A stretch of 43,171 nucleotides of DNA from Gemelliphila palaticanis (lineage in GTDB: Bacteria; Bacillota; Bacilli; Staphylococcales; Gemellaceae), in assembly GCA_013415235.1 (NCBI GenBank), contig JACBYF010000012.1, positions 1 through 43,171 of the forward strand, in the 5' to 3' direction. Shown in pieces: positions 16,458-26,294 of the stretch; positions within the stretch are counted from its first letter, which is position 1; every line of letters starts with the position of its first letter. Below the pieces are notes generated by a model. That model was not told the DNA's origin and ran no database searches. It was given only the letters and a program-made list of their open reading frames with translations. Position numbers and translations under genes: made by a program.

Positions 16458-19400
16458 TTAAAAAATTCTCCTCTAATATATTTTTTAATTCTAACGGTAA
16501 TACATAACTGACTCCTTTTTCTTTCATAGTAACACCGTATATTTTATCCATAACTTCCATAGTTCCTCGCCTATGAGTTATTACAATAAATTGATTTTCT
16601 TTGGAATATTTTTTTAAAAACATAGAAAATTTATAAACATTATCTTCATCTAAAGCTGCTTCAACTTCATCCAATATGACAAATGGAGGTTTTTTTATTT
16701 CTAAAATAGCAAATAATAAGCTCATTGCTGTTAATGCTTTTTCTCCTCCTGATAATAATGATAATTTTTGTAACTTCTTACCTGGAGGACTAACCTCAAT
16801 ATTTATACCACAATTTAAAATATCCTTATCATCATCTAAACTAATTTTAGCATATCCACCACCAAATAAGCTTTTGTATATATTATCAAAATTAGTTGAT
16901 ATCTTATTAAAGGTATTTAAAAATCTTTCTGTTACTTCTTTATCTATTTCACTTATTGTACTATATAATTGCTCTCTAGATGAAACTAAATCTTCTATTT
17001 CATTTTTATAAAATAAATATCTGCTATTTACTTCTTGATATTCATCAATAGAATTTATATTTACACTTCCTAAACTTTTTAATTCTTTTTGTAATTTATA
17101 CACAATATTTTTAAAGTTAGACAATTCTTCTAAAGAAAATTTAGATAACCTATATAATTCTCTCTCATAAGTTGTATTATATTTTTCTAATAAATAATTA
17201 ATATTATCATCAAGTTGGGCTTCTTTTTTACCAAAACTAAAATTTATTTTTTCTAAACTATTATTTATATTATTTAGTTCTAAATTTATATCTGATATAT
17301 CTTGATTTAATTTTTTTTCAGAATTATAGATATTATTTTTTTCATTAGAAATTGTTTTTTCTTCTTCCTTTATATTATATATGTACTCCTCTATATCTTC
17401 TATTTTTCTCACATTATTTTCTACAGAAAAAGTATTATTAGCATTTAATAAATTATTGTAGCCAACTTTCAACTCCTTTTCATCTAATTCTAGTTGTTCA
17501 ACTTCTTCTTCAATTTCTAATATTTTACTCTTAATAGATTTAGTACTATCTAATAATCTGTATTTATTTATATTTTCTTGAGATAACTGATTTTTTATAT
17601 TAACATCATCATTTTTATAATTATTCTTTTGAATATTCAAATTATCGATACTAGTATTAATTTCTGATAATTTGCTCTTAATACTTGATAAGGTTGACAA
17701 TATAACATTTTCTTCTTCTTGTGAGTAACTACTATTAATACTTGATAATTTATCTTGCTCTCTAGATAAGGCATCAGATATTATTTTTATTGTCTCTTCT
17801 AAATTTTTAACTTCTAGATTATATTCATTTAAATTTATTTCTAATTTATACAGAGTTTCATTATTATCTTCTAATTCTTTATTAACGTTTATTATTTCAG
17901 TATCTAAAGTAGATAATTCCTCTTTTAAAGTGAGTATCTTACTTTCTATTTTATCTATATTAATACTTAGATCTTCTAATTCAATTTTGTTTTTTATAAT
18001 TGAATTACTATTTTTGTATATTGATCCCCCAGTTATAGATCCTCCACTATTAATTACTTGTCCATCTAAAGTTACTATTTTATACTTAAAATCTAGCTTT
18101 TTAGAAATTAAATTTCCTGTATATAAATTATCTACTATTAATGTTAACCCTAACAAATTATTTACAATATTATAATACTTGTTATCAAATGTAACTAAAT
18201 CAGATGCTATACCTACAAAACCTTCTATATTATTTAAAGTTGTTAATATCCTACTTTCTATATTTCTTGGCTTTATATTATTTAATGGTAGAAATGTTGC
18301 TCTACCCTTACCTGTATTTTTTAGCAATTCTACACACACTCTAGCAACATCTGCATTATCAACAATTATATTTTGTTGAGAAGATGATAATGCTGTATCT
18401 AAGGCAACTATATATTCCTTGTTTATCGTAAGTATATCTCCAACTGTATTGTGAATACCCTCAATTTTATTTTTGTTAGAAAGCACTTCTTTTACGCCTA
18501 TGTTATAATAATTCAAGCTATTGTTCTGATTCTCTAAAAATTCCTTTTTATTATTAAAACTAAGTAATAAATCGTTTCCTTTTGATATATTATTCAATAA
18601 TTCTAATTTTCGTGTTTTATTTTTTTCATTTAATGTTTTTAAATTTAAAATTTCTGATTTTATTCTAAATAACTTCTGCTCAGAATCTGTTATTTTAAAC
18701 TTACTATTTTCTAAAAGTTTTTTCTTAATAGATAATTCTTGTTTTTTTTCTAGTATATCTTCATTAATAATATTCCAATCACTATCCAAATTTTTCTTTA
18801 TATCATTTAATAACTCTAATTTATTTTGTAATTTGGACTCTTTATTTATTAAATCAAAATATTCTTCCTTTAGTAAATCTATTTGTTTATCTATATCATC
18901 AGCATTAAAATTTATACTACTTTCTAAATTTGAAATTCGATTAGATATATCTTTTTCTTTTTCAATATTCTCTTTTAGATTATTTTTTAAAATATTTATT
19001 TTGGAAATTAAAGATTCTTTTTTATTTTCTATTTTTTTTATATCTGAAATAAATTTATCTTTTAAACTATCTGCATTTTTAGTTTTTTCTTCAAATAATG
19101 TTAATTCGTACTGTAACTTTTCTTTTTCTTTTACTTTTTCCAATTCTTTATTTTTCAAATCATTGTATATTGTATCTATTTCTTGTAATCTATTTTTTAA
19201 ATTAGATATTTTCAAATTAAAATCATTATTTTTTCTATTTAATTCATCCCTAGATAAAATAAGTCTGTATTTCTCTTCTTTATAATCTTCTAAAATACTG
19301 CTAATATATTTTATATTGTAAACTTTTATAACAATATCTTTTTCTTGAAGCTCTTTATTTATTTCCAAATATTTTTCTGCTTTATTTTTTTGTTCTTCTA

Positions 19401-19998
19401 ATATATTGTTTCTTGTCTCTATTTCTAAAAATATATCGTTTAGTCTAGTTAAATTATCATTGGTTTTTTCTAACTTTAAGTGAGTTTCTTTTCTCTTATT
19501 TTTATATTTTAATACACCTGCAGCTTCTTCTATAATTACTCTTCTATCTTGAGGTTTAGAAGATATTATATTTTCAACCTTACCTTGAGTAATTATGCTA
19601 TAGCTTTCTTTATTTATTCCTAAATCTAAATATATATCTGATATATCTTTTAACTTTGACTTTTTCCCATTTAAAAGGTACTCACTATCTCCATTTTTAT
19701 AAAGTCTTCTAGTTACAATTTGATTAATATCATTTTCTTCTGAATAAAAAGTTAAACTTACTTCAGCAAAATTTTTTGCTTTTTTTTCTTCGGTTCCAGA
19801 AAAAATTATATCTTGCATACTGCTACCTCTAAGATTTTTAGCAGATTGTTCTCCTAACGCCCATCTTATAGCATCAATAATATTACTTTTCCCAGATCCA
19901 TTAGGTCCTATTATTCCAATTAAATTATCATCTAATGTAAAGTTAAACTTATTACTGAAAGATTTAAATCCTTGAACACTAACTTCTTTTAATTTCAA
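16450..19998 (-). CDS. smc: Chromosome partition protein SMC
   Basis: A dimeric ATPase that compacts and segregates the chromosome with ScpA and ScpB (not in this window). 1182 residues, the usual length: N-terminal head with Walker A GPNGSGKS (31-38), first coiled coil (about 165-500), hinge (about 505-655, ending in the glycine motif INSGGSITGGS), second coiled coil (about 660-1010) and C-terminal head with signature LSLLSGGEKAL and Walker B FVILDEVEAALDE. The start is TTG at 19998 with AAGGAGG at good distance; the following KLKEVSVQGFKSF matches the family's first strand. One base separates it from the rnc stop. Confidence 0.97.
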   Translation of the reverse strand: MKLKEVSVQGFKSFSNKFNFTLDDNLIGIIGPNGSGKSNIIDAIRWALGEQSAKNLRGSSMQDIIFSGTEEKKAKNFAEVSLTFYSEENDINQIVTRRLYKNGDSEYLLNGKKSKLKDISDIYLDLGINKESYSIITQGKVENIISSKPQDRRVIIEEAAGVLKYKNKRKETHLKLEKTNDNLTRLNDIFLEIETRNNILEEQKNKAEKYLEINKELQEKDIVIKVYNIKYISSILEDYKEEKYRLILSRDELNRKNNDFNLKISNLKNRLQEIDTIYNDLKNKELEKVKEKEKLQYELTLFEEKTKNADSLKDKFISDIKKIENKKESLISKINILKNNLKENIEKEKDISNRISNLESSINFNADDIDKQIDLLKEEYFDLINKESKLQNKLELLNDIKKNLDSDWNIINEDILEKKQELSIKKKLLENSKFKITDSEQKLFRIKSEILNLKTLNEKNKTRKLELLNNISKGNDLLLSFNNKKEFLENQNNSLNYYNIGVKEVLSNKNKIEGIHNTVGDILTINKEYIVALDTALSSSQQNIIVDNADVARVCVELLKNTGKGRATFLPLNNIKPRNIESRILTTLNNIEGFVGIASDLVTFDNKYYNIVNNLLGLTLIVDNLYTGNLISKKLDFKYKIVTLDGQVINSGGSITGGSIYKNSNSIIKNKIELEDLSINIDKIESKILTLKEELSTLDTEIINVNKELEDNNETLYKLEINLNEYNLEVKNLEETIKIISDALSREQDKLSSINSSYSQEEENVILSTLSSIKSKLSEINTSIDNLNIQKNNYKNDDVNIKNQLSQENINKYRLLDSTKSIKSKILEIEEEVEQLELDEKELKVGYNNLLNANNTFSVENNVRKIEDIEEYIYNIKEEEKTISNEKNNIYNSEKKLNQDISDINLELNNINNSLEKINFSFGKKEAQLDDNINYLLEKYNTTYERELYRLSKFSLEELSNFKNIVYKLQKELKSLGSVNINSIDEYQEVNSRYLFYKNEIEDLVSSREQLYSTISEIDKEVTERFLNTFNKISTNFDNIYKSLFGGGYAKISLDDDKDILNCGINIEVSPPGKKLQKLSLLSGGEKALTAMSLLFAILEIKKPPFVILDEVEAALDEDNVYKFSMFLKKYSKENQFIVITHRRGTMEVMDKIYGVTMKEKGVSYVLPLELKNILEENFLNE

Positions 19999-19999
19999 A

Positions 20000-20716
20000 T
20001 TATACCTCCTTAGAGTTTTGAATAATATTCAAAGCCTCTTTTGCTGCTATCTGCTCAGATTCTTTTTTCGTTTTGGCTTTACCAAGCCCTAGTTGTACAT
20101 CGTTTATTTTTACACAACTTTTAAATAATTTATTGTGTGATGGACCTGTACTCTCTACTAAACTATAAGATATATCACCTAATTTATTTTCATTAACATA
20201 TTCTTGAAGTTGAGTCTTATAGTCTTTAAATAGATTATCTATATCTTTACTAACCTCTAAAAAAAGTGTTTTTTCTAAAAATTGAATAACTTTGTCTATA
20301 CCTTTATCTAAATACAATGCCCCTATAAAAGATTCAAAAATATCAGCAAGTAATGCAGGACGCTTTCTCCCACCTATTTTTTCTTCACCTTTTCCTAATT
20401 TTATATATTTATCAAATTCTAGACTTAGTGCGTATTTAACTAAAGTGGGCTCACAAACAATTGCAGCTCTTATTTTTGTTAATTCACCTTCTGTTAAAGA
20501 TTTAAAATTATTAAACAAATGATGACTTACCGCCAATTCTAGAGAAGCGTCTCCTAAAAATTCGAGTCTTTCATAATGAAAATTTTTTGCTAAATTTTTA
20601 TTTTCATTTATATATGAAGCATGTGTAAAAGCCATATTATAAAAATCACTATTTATACTAATTTCTAAATTATATTTTGTATTTAATTCATAAATTAATT
20701 TATTTACACTATACAC
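20000..20716 (-). CDS. rnc: Ribonuclease III
   Basis: Cuts double-stranded RNA in rRNA processing and mRNA decay. 238 residues: catalytic domain with ERLEFLGDASLELAV (Glu52, Asp56) and LLADIFESFIGALYLDKG (second Asp/Glu pair), then a double-stranded RNA binding domain (about 162-236). The start is GTG at 20716, seven bases after AGGAGA; no ATG fits as well. First gene of rnc-smc-ftsY. A promoter must lie in 20717-20780, below the tRNA terminator, but I see no strong -35/-10 pair. Confidence 0.96.
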   Translation of the reverse strand: MYSVNKLIYELNTKYNLEISINSDFYNMAFTHASYINENKNLAKNFHYERLEFLGDASLELAVSHHLFNNFKSLTEGELTKIRAAIVCEPTLVKYALSLEFDKYIKLGKGEEKIGGRKRPALLADIFESFIGALYLDKGIDKVIQFLEKTLFLEVSKDIDNLFKDYKTQLQEYVNENKLGDISYSLVESTGPSHNKLFKSCVKINDVQLGLGKAKTKKESEQIAAKEALNIIQNSKEV

Positions 20717-20780
20717 TATAATATCTCCTAATTATTTATTATAATAGTATATCACATAATTAATCTATTTTCGATATTAT

Positions 20781-20818
20781 AAAAATAAAAAGACTTATTT
20801 CAAAATAAAATAAGTCTT
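20781..20818 (-). terminator. Intrinsic terminator of the tRNA operon
   Basis: AAGACTTATTT (20790-20800) and AAATAAGTCTT (20808-20818) form an 11-base stem. On the minus strand it is followed by a long T-rich stretch. It lies just after tRNA-His and before rnc. Confidence 0.88.
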
Positions 20819-20835
20819 CGTCTAATATTCAAAAA

Positions 20836-20912
20836 TGGGGCGGCTGACGGGAATCGAACCCGCGTATGTCGGAACCACAATCCGATGCGTTAACCACTTC
20901 GCCACAGCCGCC
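20836..20912 (-). tRNA. tRNA-His (GTG)
   Basis: Cloverleaf on the minus strand with anticodon GTG in loop TTGTGGT. The extra 5' G (G-1) opposite discriminator C, diagnostic of tRNA-His, is encoded, and so is the 3' CCA (20836-20838). The T arm GGGTTCGATTCCC is intact. Confidence 0.97.
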
Positions 20913-20941
20913 ATAAATAAAAAAAATTGAGATTATAATAA

Positions 20942-21017
20942 TGGCGGTCCCGACGGGAATCGAACCCGCGATCTCCTGCGTGACAGGCAGGCGTGATAAC
21001 CGCTACACCACGGGACC
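20942..21017 (-). tRNA. tRNA-Asp (GTC)
   Basis: Minus-strand cloverleaf, acceptor GGTCCCG/CGGGACC, anticodon GTC in loop CTGTCAC, discriminator G and an encoded CCA (20942-20944). Confidence 0.97.
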
Positions 21018-21040
21018 TTAATAATTAATCTCAATTCAAA

Positions 21041-21115
21041 TGGTGACCCGTACGGGATTCGAACCCGTGTTACCGCCGTGAAAGGGCGGTGTCTTAACCA
21101 CTTGACCAACGGGCC
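21041..21115 (-). tRNA. tRNA-Glu (TTC)
   Basis: Minus-strand cloverleaf, acceptor GGCCCGT/ACGGGTC with one G-T pair, anticodon TTC in loop CTTTCAC, discriminator A and an encoded CCA (21041-21043). Confidence 0.97.
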
Positions 21116-21120
21116 AAAAA

Positions 21121-21208
21121 CGGAGTAGGAGGGATTTGAACCCTCGCGCCAGTTTCCCGACCTACACCCTTAGCAGGGGCGCCTCTTCAGCCTCTTGAGT
21201 ACTACTCC
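21121..21208 (-). tRNA. tRNA-Ser (GCT)
   Basis: Minus-strand class II tRNA of 88 bases with the long variable arm expected of serine tRNAs. Acceptor GGAGTAG/CTACTCC, anticodon GCT in loop CTGCTAA, discriminator G. CCA is not encoded; T residues follow the discriminator, so CCA must be added by nucleotidyltransferase. Confidence 0.97.
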
Positions 21209-21211
21209 AAG

Positions 21212-21285
21212 CTCCACAGGCAGGACTCGAACCTGCGACCCTCTGATTAACAGTCAGATGCTACTACCAACTGAGCTACTGTGGA
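21212..21285 (-). tRNA. tRNA-Asn (GTT)
   Basis: Minus-strand cloverleaf, acceptor TCCACAG/CTGTGGA, anticodon GTT in loop CTGTTAA, discriminator G. CCA is not encoded. It is the first tRNA after the promoter; only 3 bases separate it from tRNA-Ser. Confidence 0.97.
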
Positions 21286-21312
21286 TAAATATTCTTTAAC
21301 AGAACATTTACT

Positions 21313-21341
21313 ATTATACACATTTATATTTTTATTGTCAA
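21313..21341 (-). promoter_or_regulatory. Consensus promoter of the five-tRNA operon
   Basis: On the minus strand: TTGACA (21336-21341), 17 bases, TATAAT (21313-21318), a perfect match to the sigma-A consensus, about 20 bases before the start of tRNA-Asn. Confidence 0.9.
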
Positions 21342-21406
21342 TACTTTTTTAAAAAAATTATAAAATTATTATATATATTTAATTCAATGTGATTTTTTAT
21401 TAATAA

Positions 21407-21437
21407 AAGTCGTTGTAATATTAACTTACAACGACTT
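21407..21437 (-). terminator. Intrinsic terminator of yidC
   Basis: AAGTCGTTGTAA (21407-21418) and TTACAACGACTT (21426-21437) form a perfect 12-base stem with a 7-base loop just after the yidC stop. The T run on the minus strand is short (TTTTATT). Confidence 0.82.
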
Positions 21438-21445
21438 ACATAATT

Positions 21446-22333
21446 TTATTTTTTCTTTTTCTTTTTTGACACTAATTGAACTTTATTAGGGTCTACTGCA
21501 TTACTTTGTTTTTTTTCTGGTTTATAAGGTGGATATAACTTATAACCTATATAAGTTTGTCCTATCATTATTATTCCCCCTATAATATAGTAAACAGCTA
21601 CTGCCCCCGCTACATAGAATGAAAACGCAGTTATCATTATTGGACTCAACCATTGCATCATCTTCATTTGATCTGCCATTGCTTCTTGTCCTGGTTGAAC
21701 ATTAACAGGCATTAGAGACATTTGAACTTTCATTTGAACAAAATATACTGCAAATGCTATTAGTGGCAATACATAAGATCTAGTTCCTAAGTTAAATCCT
21801 AAAAATGTAGAATTTATAATACCTTCTGAATATAAAGGATTTACCAATGTAAAATATAAACCTGACAAGAATGGCATTTGGATTAATATAGGTAAACATC
21901 CTCCTACTGATATAGGGTTAGCGTTATACTTTTTCATAATAGCCATCTGTTCTCTTTGAAGATTCATTTGCTCGTTTCTTATACGTATTTTATCTTCTTT
22001 TGTTATTGCTCTAACTTCTTCTTTTTTTAGTTCTTGAAGTCTTTCTTGAACAACAGATAATTCTGGTTTAGCAAGCTCCATACCCTTCTTAGATTCTCTT
22101 TGAGTCTTATAGTTTTGAAGCATGAATGGTAATATTAATAACCTAACTATAACAGTTATTATTATTATAGCTAATCCCCAATTTCCAACTATATCATATA
22201 TAAATTTTAAAAACATATCCATAGGTTTAACGAATGTATCATAGAAAAATCCATCTCTATCATCTGCAGAACATCCAGTAAGCATTAACATCATTAACAA
22301 ACCTAGTGATATTGCTGTTAATTTCTTTTTCAA
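21446..22333 (-). CDS. yidC: Membrane protein insertase YidC/OxaA, lipoprotein type
   Basis: Inserts and folds membrane proteins, alone or with SecYEG. 295 residues: lipoprotein signal with lipobox LTGC (Cys21), five predicted spans, the conserved Arg of the hydrophilic groove in IVRLLILPFML, and a poly-Lys C-terminus that can touch the ribosome. There is no large periplasmic domain, as usual in Gram-positive bacteria. The start is TTG at 22333 with AAGGAG seven bases before. Bacilli often have two paralogues; only one is here. It has its own promoter inside the end of addB. Normally near rnpA at the origin; here it is not. Confidence 0.95.
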   Translation of the reverse strand: MKKKLTAISLGLLMMLMLTGCSADDRDGFFYDTFVKPMDMFLKFIYDIVGNWGLAIIIITVIVRLLILPFMLQNYKTQRESKKGMELAKPELSVVQERLQELKKEEVRAITKEDKIRIRNEQMNLQREQMAIMKKYNANPISVGGCLPILIQMPFLSGLYFTLVNPLYSEGIINSTFLGFNLGTRSYVLPLIAFAVYFVQMKVQMSLMPVNVQPGQEAMADQMKMMQWLSPIMITAFSFYVAGAVAVYYIIGGIIMIGQTYIGYKLYPPYKPEKKQSNAVDPNKVQLVSKKKKKK

Positions 22334-22368
22334 AATATTTCTCCTTTAAATTTATTTTTAACCCTTTG

Positions 22369-22397
22369 ATTATAGCAAATATATCTCTACTAGTCAA
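22369..22397 (-). promoter_or_regulatory. Promoter of yidC
   Basis: On the minus strand: TTGACT (22392-22397), 17 bases, TATAAT (22369-22374). The -35 box lies in the last codons of addB. Confidence 0.78.
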
Positions 22398-25300
22398 TCA
22401 AGCTATTGTTAGCTTTATCAAGAATTTTTCCTCTTAGCTCCTTATTTGAGATAATATCATATTCTTTTTCTATTGTTGTATTTTCTAAAAATGCATATTT
22501 GTATAAATAAGACAACTCATCTTCTATATAAAATTCAAAATTTCTTATTTTATATATTATATTTAAAATATTATCTATGTTTATTTGGACTAATTTTTCT
22601 AATTCTTTAGAACTATATGCTTTATAAGCATCTCCTCCATTGATAGCTTTATTTTTTGTAACTCTTGTAAACATAACCTTATTAGAGTTTAAAGCAAAAT
22701 CAGATGTTAGTAGTAAATCCATATTTACAAGACCTCTTAGTCTGTATTTACTTTCTTCTTTGTTGTAGTCTGATATTTGTCTATAAAAAGCTCCCATTAT
22801 ATTATAAGTGTTTTCATTATACATTAATTCTAAAGCTACAATGTATGTTAAAAGTTGTGATACTTCTCCATTATAAAAGCCATTATAATTAAAGTCTGTT
22901 TCGCTACTCTTGTAATCTATTATCAAATAATTTTTTCCATTTTTGTCTATTCTATCAATAAATCCAGAAAATTTTACATTTGATAAATTATATTTGTTTT
23001 CTATTTTTCTAAAAGATTTTTTATCGTCTAATGTAAATTCAATGTATTCTTTCTTAATATTAAATTCAAATCTTTTTTCGGTCGATAATATTTTGTAACC
23101 TGTAATAGCTGTATATTTTATTTCTAAACATATACTTTGGGTTATTTTCAGTAACGATTTTTTTAATAAATATTTATTAGTATCTATTTTATTTATTAAT
23201 TTTAAATAATTTTTAATATCTTCTTTTTCTGACTCTTCCACTATTTTTTTTACATAATTAAATATATAATTTTTATTTATTACATATTCATCAATATAAT
23301 CAAACATCTGTGCTTTTTCAGATTCTTTCAATATCAAATCCTTTATTGATTGCTCATCTAATATTGAATGATAAAAATTACCTGTATTTAATGGATTTAT
23401 ACTATATTCCGATATTTCCTTAATATTTAAAATGTATTTCACAAAAAATATATATGGATTTTTTAAATAACTATTTAATTTAGAGGCACTAAAGTTGAGA
23501 AATTTACTAGCGTTTAATATTTCTAAATTATTTTCTAAATTAATTTCATTATTTTCTTTCTGTTTTAAATCATAAAAAATAGCATAATTATTATCTTTTA
23601 ACCTATTTTCATCATCAAGTTCTTTATATATGTATTCATTAACTTGTTTTTCTTTATTAACAACTTTCTCGTTTTCTTTATTTTTCAAAAGTTCTATTTT
23701 ATAAAGTACATTATTAACTTTTTTATAGGTTTCTGAATCATTTGATATAGATTTTTTATAGTTCAACAATTTAGATTGAAGTCTGTTTAATTCTGATAAT
23801 GTATATATATCTTCAAAATTATAGCTGTCAAGCAATATTTTTCCAGTTATATATTTATAATCTAATGATATTATATTATCTGCTGATAAAATACTTTCAC
23901 TGCTTGTATAATTCTTAGGGAATATTTTTTTTATATTTTCAAAGTAAATAGATATATCGTCTTCTTTGTTTGTTTTATAAGTATAACTTATATAAAGCTT
24001 ACTGCTAGATCTGCTTATTCCAATATAACTAACGAATTCTTCATCTACTAATAAATTTTTAGTTGTAGGGAAAATTCTTATATTATTTTCAATAAAACTT
24101 TCTTTATCCTTATCAGTAATTATTCCGTTAGGAGATATCTTTTTAGGATAATTTTCTTTATCAAATCCTATTAAAAATACTACTTTTTTATTTTCAACTT
24201 TTGCTAAATCTACATTAGACATTATTACAAAATTATCTATTTCCGGTATAGATCTATATTTTATATTGTTTAAAGATTTTATTAATATATTTCTAAAATT
24301 ATCGTAATTTACACTCTCATCTCCAAGATTTACAATCAAGCTATCCAATATTTCTAAAAATTTACTATATATTTGTCTATCAATACTATTTTGCAGTAAT
24401 TCTTCTAAAAATTCATATTCTTCACTATAATATTCCATATTCATTTTTACGTTAAAATAAATTAAAATATCATCTATTTTTTTTATGTAAGATTTAAAAG
24501 TTTTTTGTTTATGTACTTTTTTTATTAATTTATCTATATCTAGTAATATTTGCTGAATTATAAGTAAAGCTGTTTCACTATACTTTTTATTGGGTATTAA
24601 AAAGTCATCGTTATTAATATCTTCATAATTAATTATTAATTTTTCATCCAAAATATTTATAAGTTCAAATAAATCTACTTGTTTTATATGTATATTGTTA
24701 TCATCTAATATTATTAAATCTTTAAATTCAAGTAGTTTTTCTTTTAAAGCATTCTTATTTATGTCGATTTCTTTTAATAATTTTTTATCAGATATACTAA
24801 AATCATTGAATAAAATGTATTTCATAAGATATCTGTAATACAATTCACTAAAGTCCAAAATATTAGTTTTTAAAACATTTAAAATATCATCTTTAAAGTT
24901 TGTGTTTCCATAATTAAGAATATTTGTAATAAATTTTATAAGTCTGTGTTTACTTACATCTAAATCTTTGTCTAAATGTACATTTATACCATAGTCCCTA
25001 AATAAGTTAATATATTTTTCATAATTAGAATCTCTATACAATATTGCAATATCTTTATCTGTTATATCTTTACAATCTTTTTTTATTTTATAAATATCTC
25101 TAGATACTTGTAATATCTCTTCTTCTTTAGTTCTAAATGATTTAATATATAATGAACTATCTTCTTTCATTCTTTCCAAATTTGCATCTAATATTTTAGG
25201 GTATTTATCTACCAATTTAGACAGCTCGAAATTATTATTGTATCTATATTTATTTCGTTTGTTTAAAAGTTTTATAGAAAAAATTTTGTAATTATCAAAT

Positions 25301-26223
25301 TCTATTTCATAACTGTATACTTTGTTGTTGTGAAGATTCATAGATATAATTTTATAATCTAAAATTTTATTTTTACTTATTAAAAAATTTAAATTCGATA
25401 TAACTTCGTGTGATTTTCTATAAATATCTAATTTATACTTAAGTTTACTTTCTAAATCATTAAAATTAATAAAATCGTACTCTATAGTTTTTAAAAATCC
25501 ATCATCTTCTGTATTATTTATAAAACTTTTATTAATATATCTATTAATATCACCTATTACTGATATAACGACCTTTGCTCCATATTTAATTAGTTTTTCT
25601 ATATAGTTATATTCTTGTTTTGTAAAATTATAATAACCATCTATATAAAATATATAATTTGATATGTCAACGTGCTCTAATTTATTAGATATTATTGATA
25701 TGTAGTCATTATTGTCTATATAACTTTTTTCAATTAAATATTTATTGTACTCACTATAAAATTCTAAAACATCTCTTAATTTTATATTATTATAATTATT
25801 ATTTTTTAAATATTCTTGTAGCTGTAATTCATCAACATCATACTTTTTAAATTCTGATATTATTTCATCTATTACTTCTATAAAATTAAAATCTTGTAAT
25901 ATTATCTTAGATAAAAAATTATTCTTATCTTTTAATTTATTGGCTATTTCTAAATAATAAAAATACTTCACTTCTGTTTTTAAAATATCTTTACTATCCA
26001 TAAATAATTTTTTAGCTATCATTCTTGAAAAAGAATTAAAATTCATTACATCAATATTAAATGTCGCAGAAAATCTTTCACATAAAATCTTTTCAAAATT
26101 ATATCCATTTTGTTCAGGTGTTAAAATTATTATTTTATTATTTTTTCTATTTTTATCTATATCTTCCAAAATATATTCTGTTTTTCCTAAACCACTAGGC
26201 GCTAATATAATTTCAAGACTCAT
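22390..26223 (-). CDS. addB: AddB-like ATP-dependent helicase/nuclease subunit B
   Basis: Partner of AddA in the helicase-nuclease that resects double-strand breaks for RecA. 1277 residues. The N-terminus has a Walker A-like APSGLGKTEYI; a UvrD-like inactive helicase core follows; the C-terminal PD-(D/E)XK nuclease shows GFIDRID and LIIDYKSSE (about residues 1085-1105). The AddB iron-sulfur cluster cysteines are missing: the segment at about 914 reads SYLKNPYIFF where a Cys is usual before PF/PY, and the C-terminal part (about 1236, LSYLYKYAF) has none of the expected three. addA is not adjacent; yidC follows. Streptococcal RexB is the nearest alternative name. ATG at 26223 follows AGGAGG and sits right after a long hairpin. 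Confidence 0.85.
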   Translation of the reverse strand: MSLEIILAPSGLGKTEYILEDIDKNRKNNKIIILTPEQNGYNFEKILCERFSATFNIDVMNFNSFSRMIAKKLFMDSKDILKTEVKYFYYLEIANKLKDKNNFLSKIILQDFNFIEVIDEIISEFKKYDVDELQLQEYLKNNNYNNIKLRDVLEFYSEYNKYLIEKSYIDNNDYISIISNKLEHVDISNYIFYIDGYYNFTKQEYNYIEKLIKYGAKVVISVIGDINRYINKSFINNTEDDGFLKTIEYDFINFNDLESKLKYKLDIYRKSHEVISNLNFLISKNKILDYKIISMNLHNNKVYSYEIEFDNYKIFSIKLLNKRNKYRYNNNFELSKLVDKYPKILDANLERMKEDSSLYIKSFRTKEEEILQVSRDIYKIKKDCKDITDKDIAILYRDSNYEKYINLFRDYGINVHLDKDLDVSKHRLIKFITNILNYGNTNFKDDILNVLKTNILDFSELYYRYLMKYILFNDFSISDKKLLKEIDINKNALKEKLLEFKDLIILDDNNIHIKQVDLFELINILDEKLIINYEDINNDDFLIPNKKYSETALLIIQQILLDIDKLIKKVHKQKTFKSYIKKIDDILIYFNVKMNMEYYSEEYEFLEELLQNSIDRQIYSKFLEILDSLIVNLGDESVNYDNFRNILIKSLNNIKYRSIPEIDNFVIMSNVDLAKVENKKVVFLIGFDKENYPKKISPNGIITDKDKESFIENNIRIFPTTKNLLVDEEFVSYIGISRSSSKLYISYTYKTNKEDDISIYFENIKKIFPKNYTSSESILSADNIISLDYKYITGKILLDSYNFEDIYTLSELNRLQSKLLNYKKSISNDSETYKKVNNVLYKIELLKNKENEKVVNKEKQVNEYIYKELDDENRLKDNNYAIFYDLKQKENNEINLENNLEILNASKFLNFSASKLNSYLKNPYIFFVKYILNIKEISEYSINPLNTGNFYHSILDEQSIKDLILKESEKAQMFDYIDEYVINKNYIFNYVKKIVEESEKEDIKNYLKLINKIDTNKYLLKKSLLKITQSICLEIKYTAITGYKILSTEKRFEFNIKKEYIEFTLDDKKSFRKIENKYNLSNVKFSGFIDRIDKNGKNYLIIDYKSSETDFNYNGFYNGEVSQLLTYIVALELMYNENTYNIMGAFYRQISDYNKEESKYRLRGLVNMDLLLTSDFALNSNKVMFTRVTKNKAINGGDAYKAYSSKELEKLVQINIDNILNIIYKIRNFEFYIEDELSYLYKYAFLENTTIEKEYDIISNKELRGKILDKANNSLID

Positions 26224-26238
26224 ATATCCTCCTAATAT

Positions 26239-26284
26239 AAAATAAATAACTAGGTATTAGTAATAATAGCTAGTTATTTATTTT
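26239..26284 (-). terminator. Long hairpin between nrnA and addB
   Basis: AAAATAAATAACTAG (26239-26253) and CTAGTTATTTATTTT (26270-26284) pair perfectly over 15 bases, and the 16-base centre can pair further (TATTA/TAATA). It may end the ytoI-nrnA transcript. Its end is only 15 bases from the addB ATG, leaving no room for a separate promoter after it, so it may instead act in the addB leader. Confidence 0.6.
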
Positions 26285-26294
26285 CTTATAAATT

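Noticed and set aside
18833..19285. Plus-strand open frame of 150 residues inside smc
   Set aside because: Complement of the SMC coiled coil; Phe/Ser/Leu-rich composition is what the reverse of a Glu/Lys/Asn-rich helix gives.
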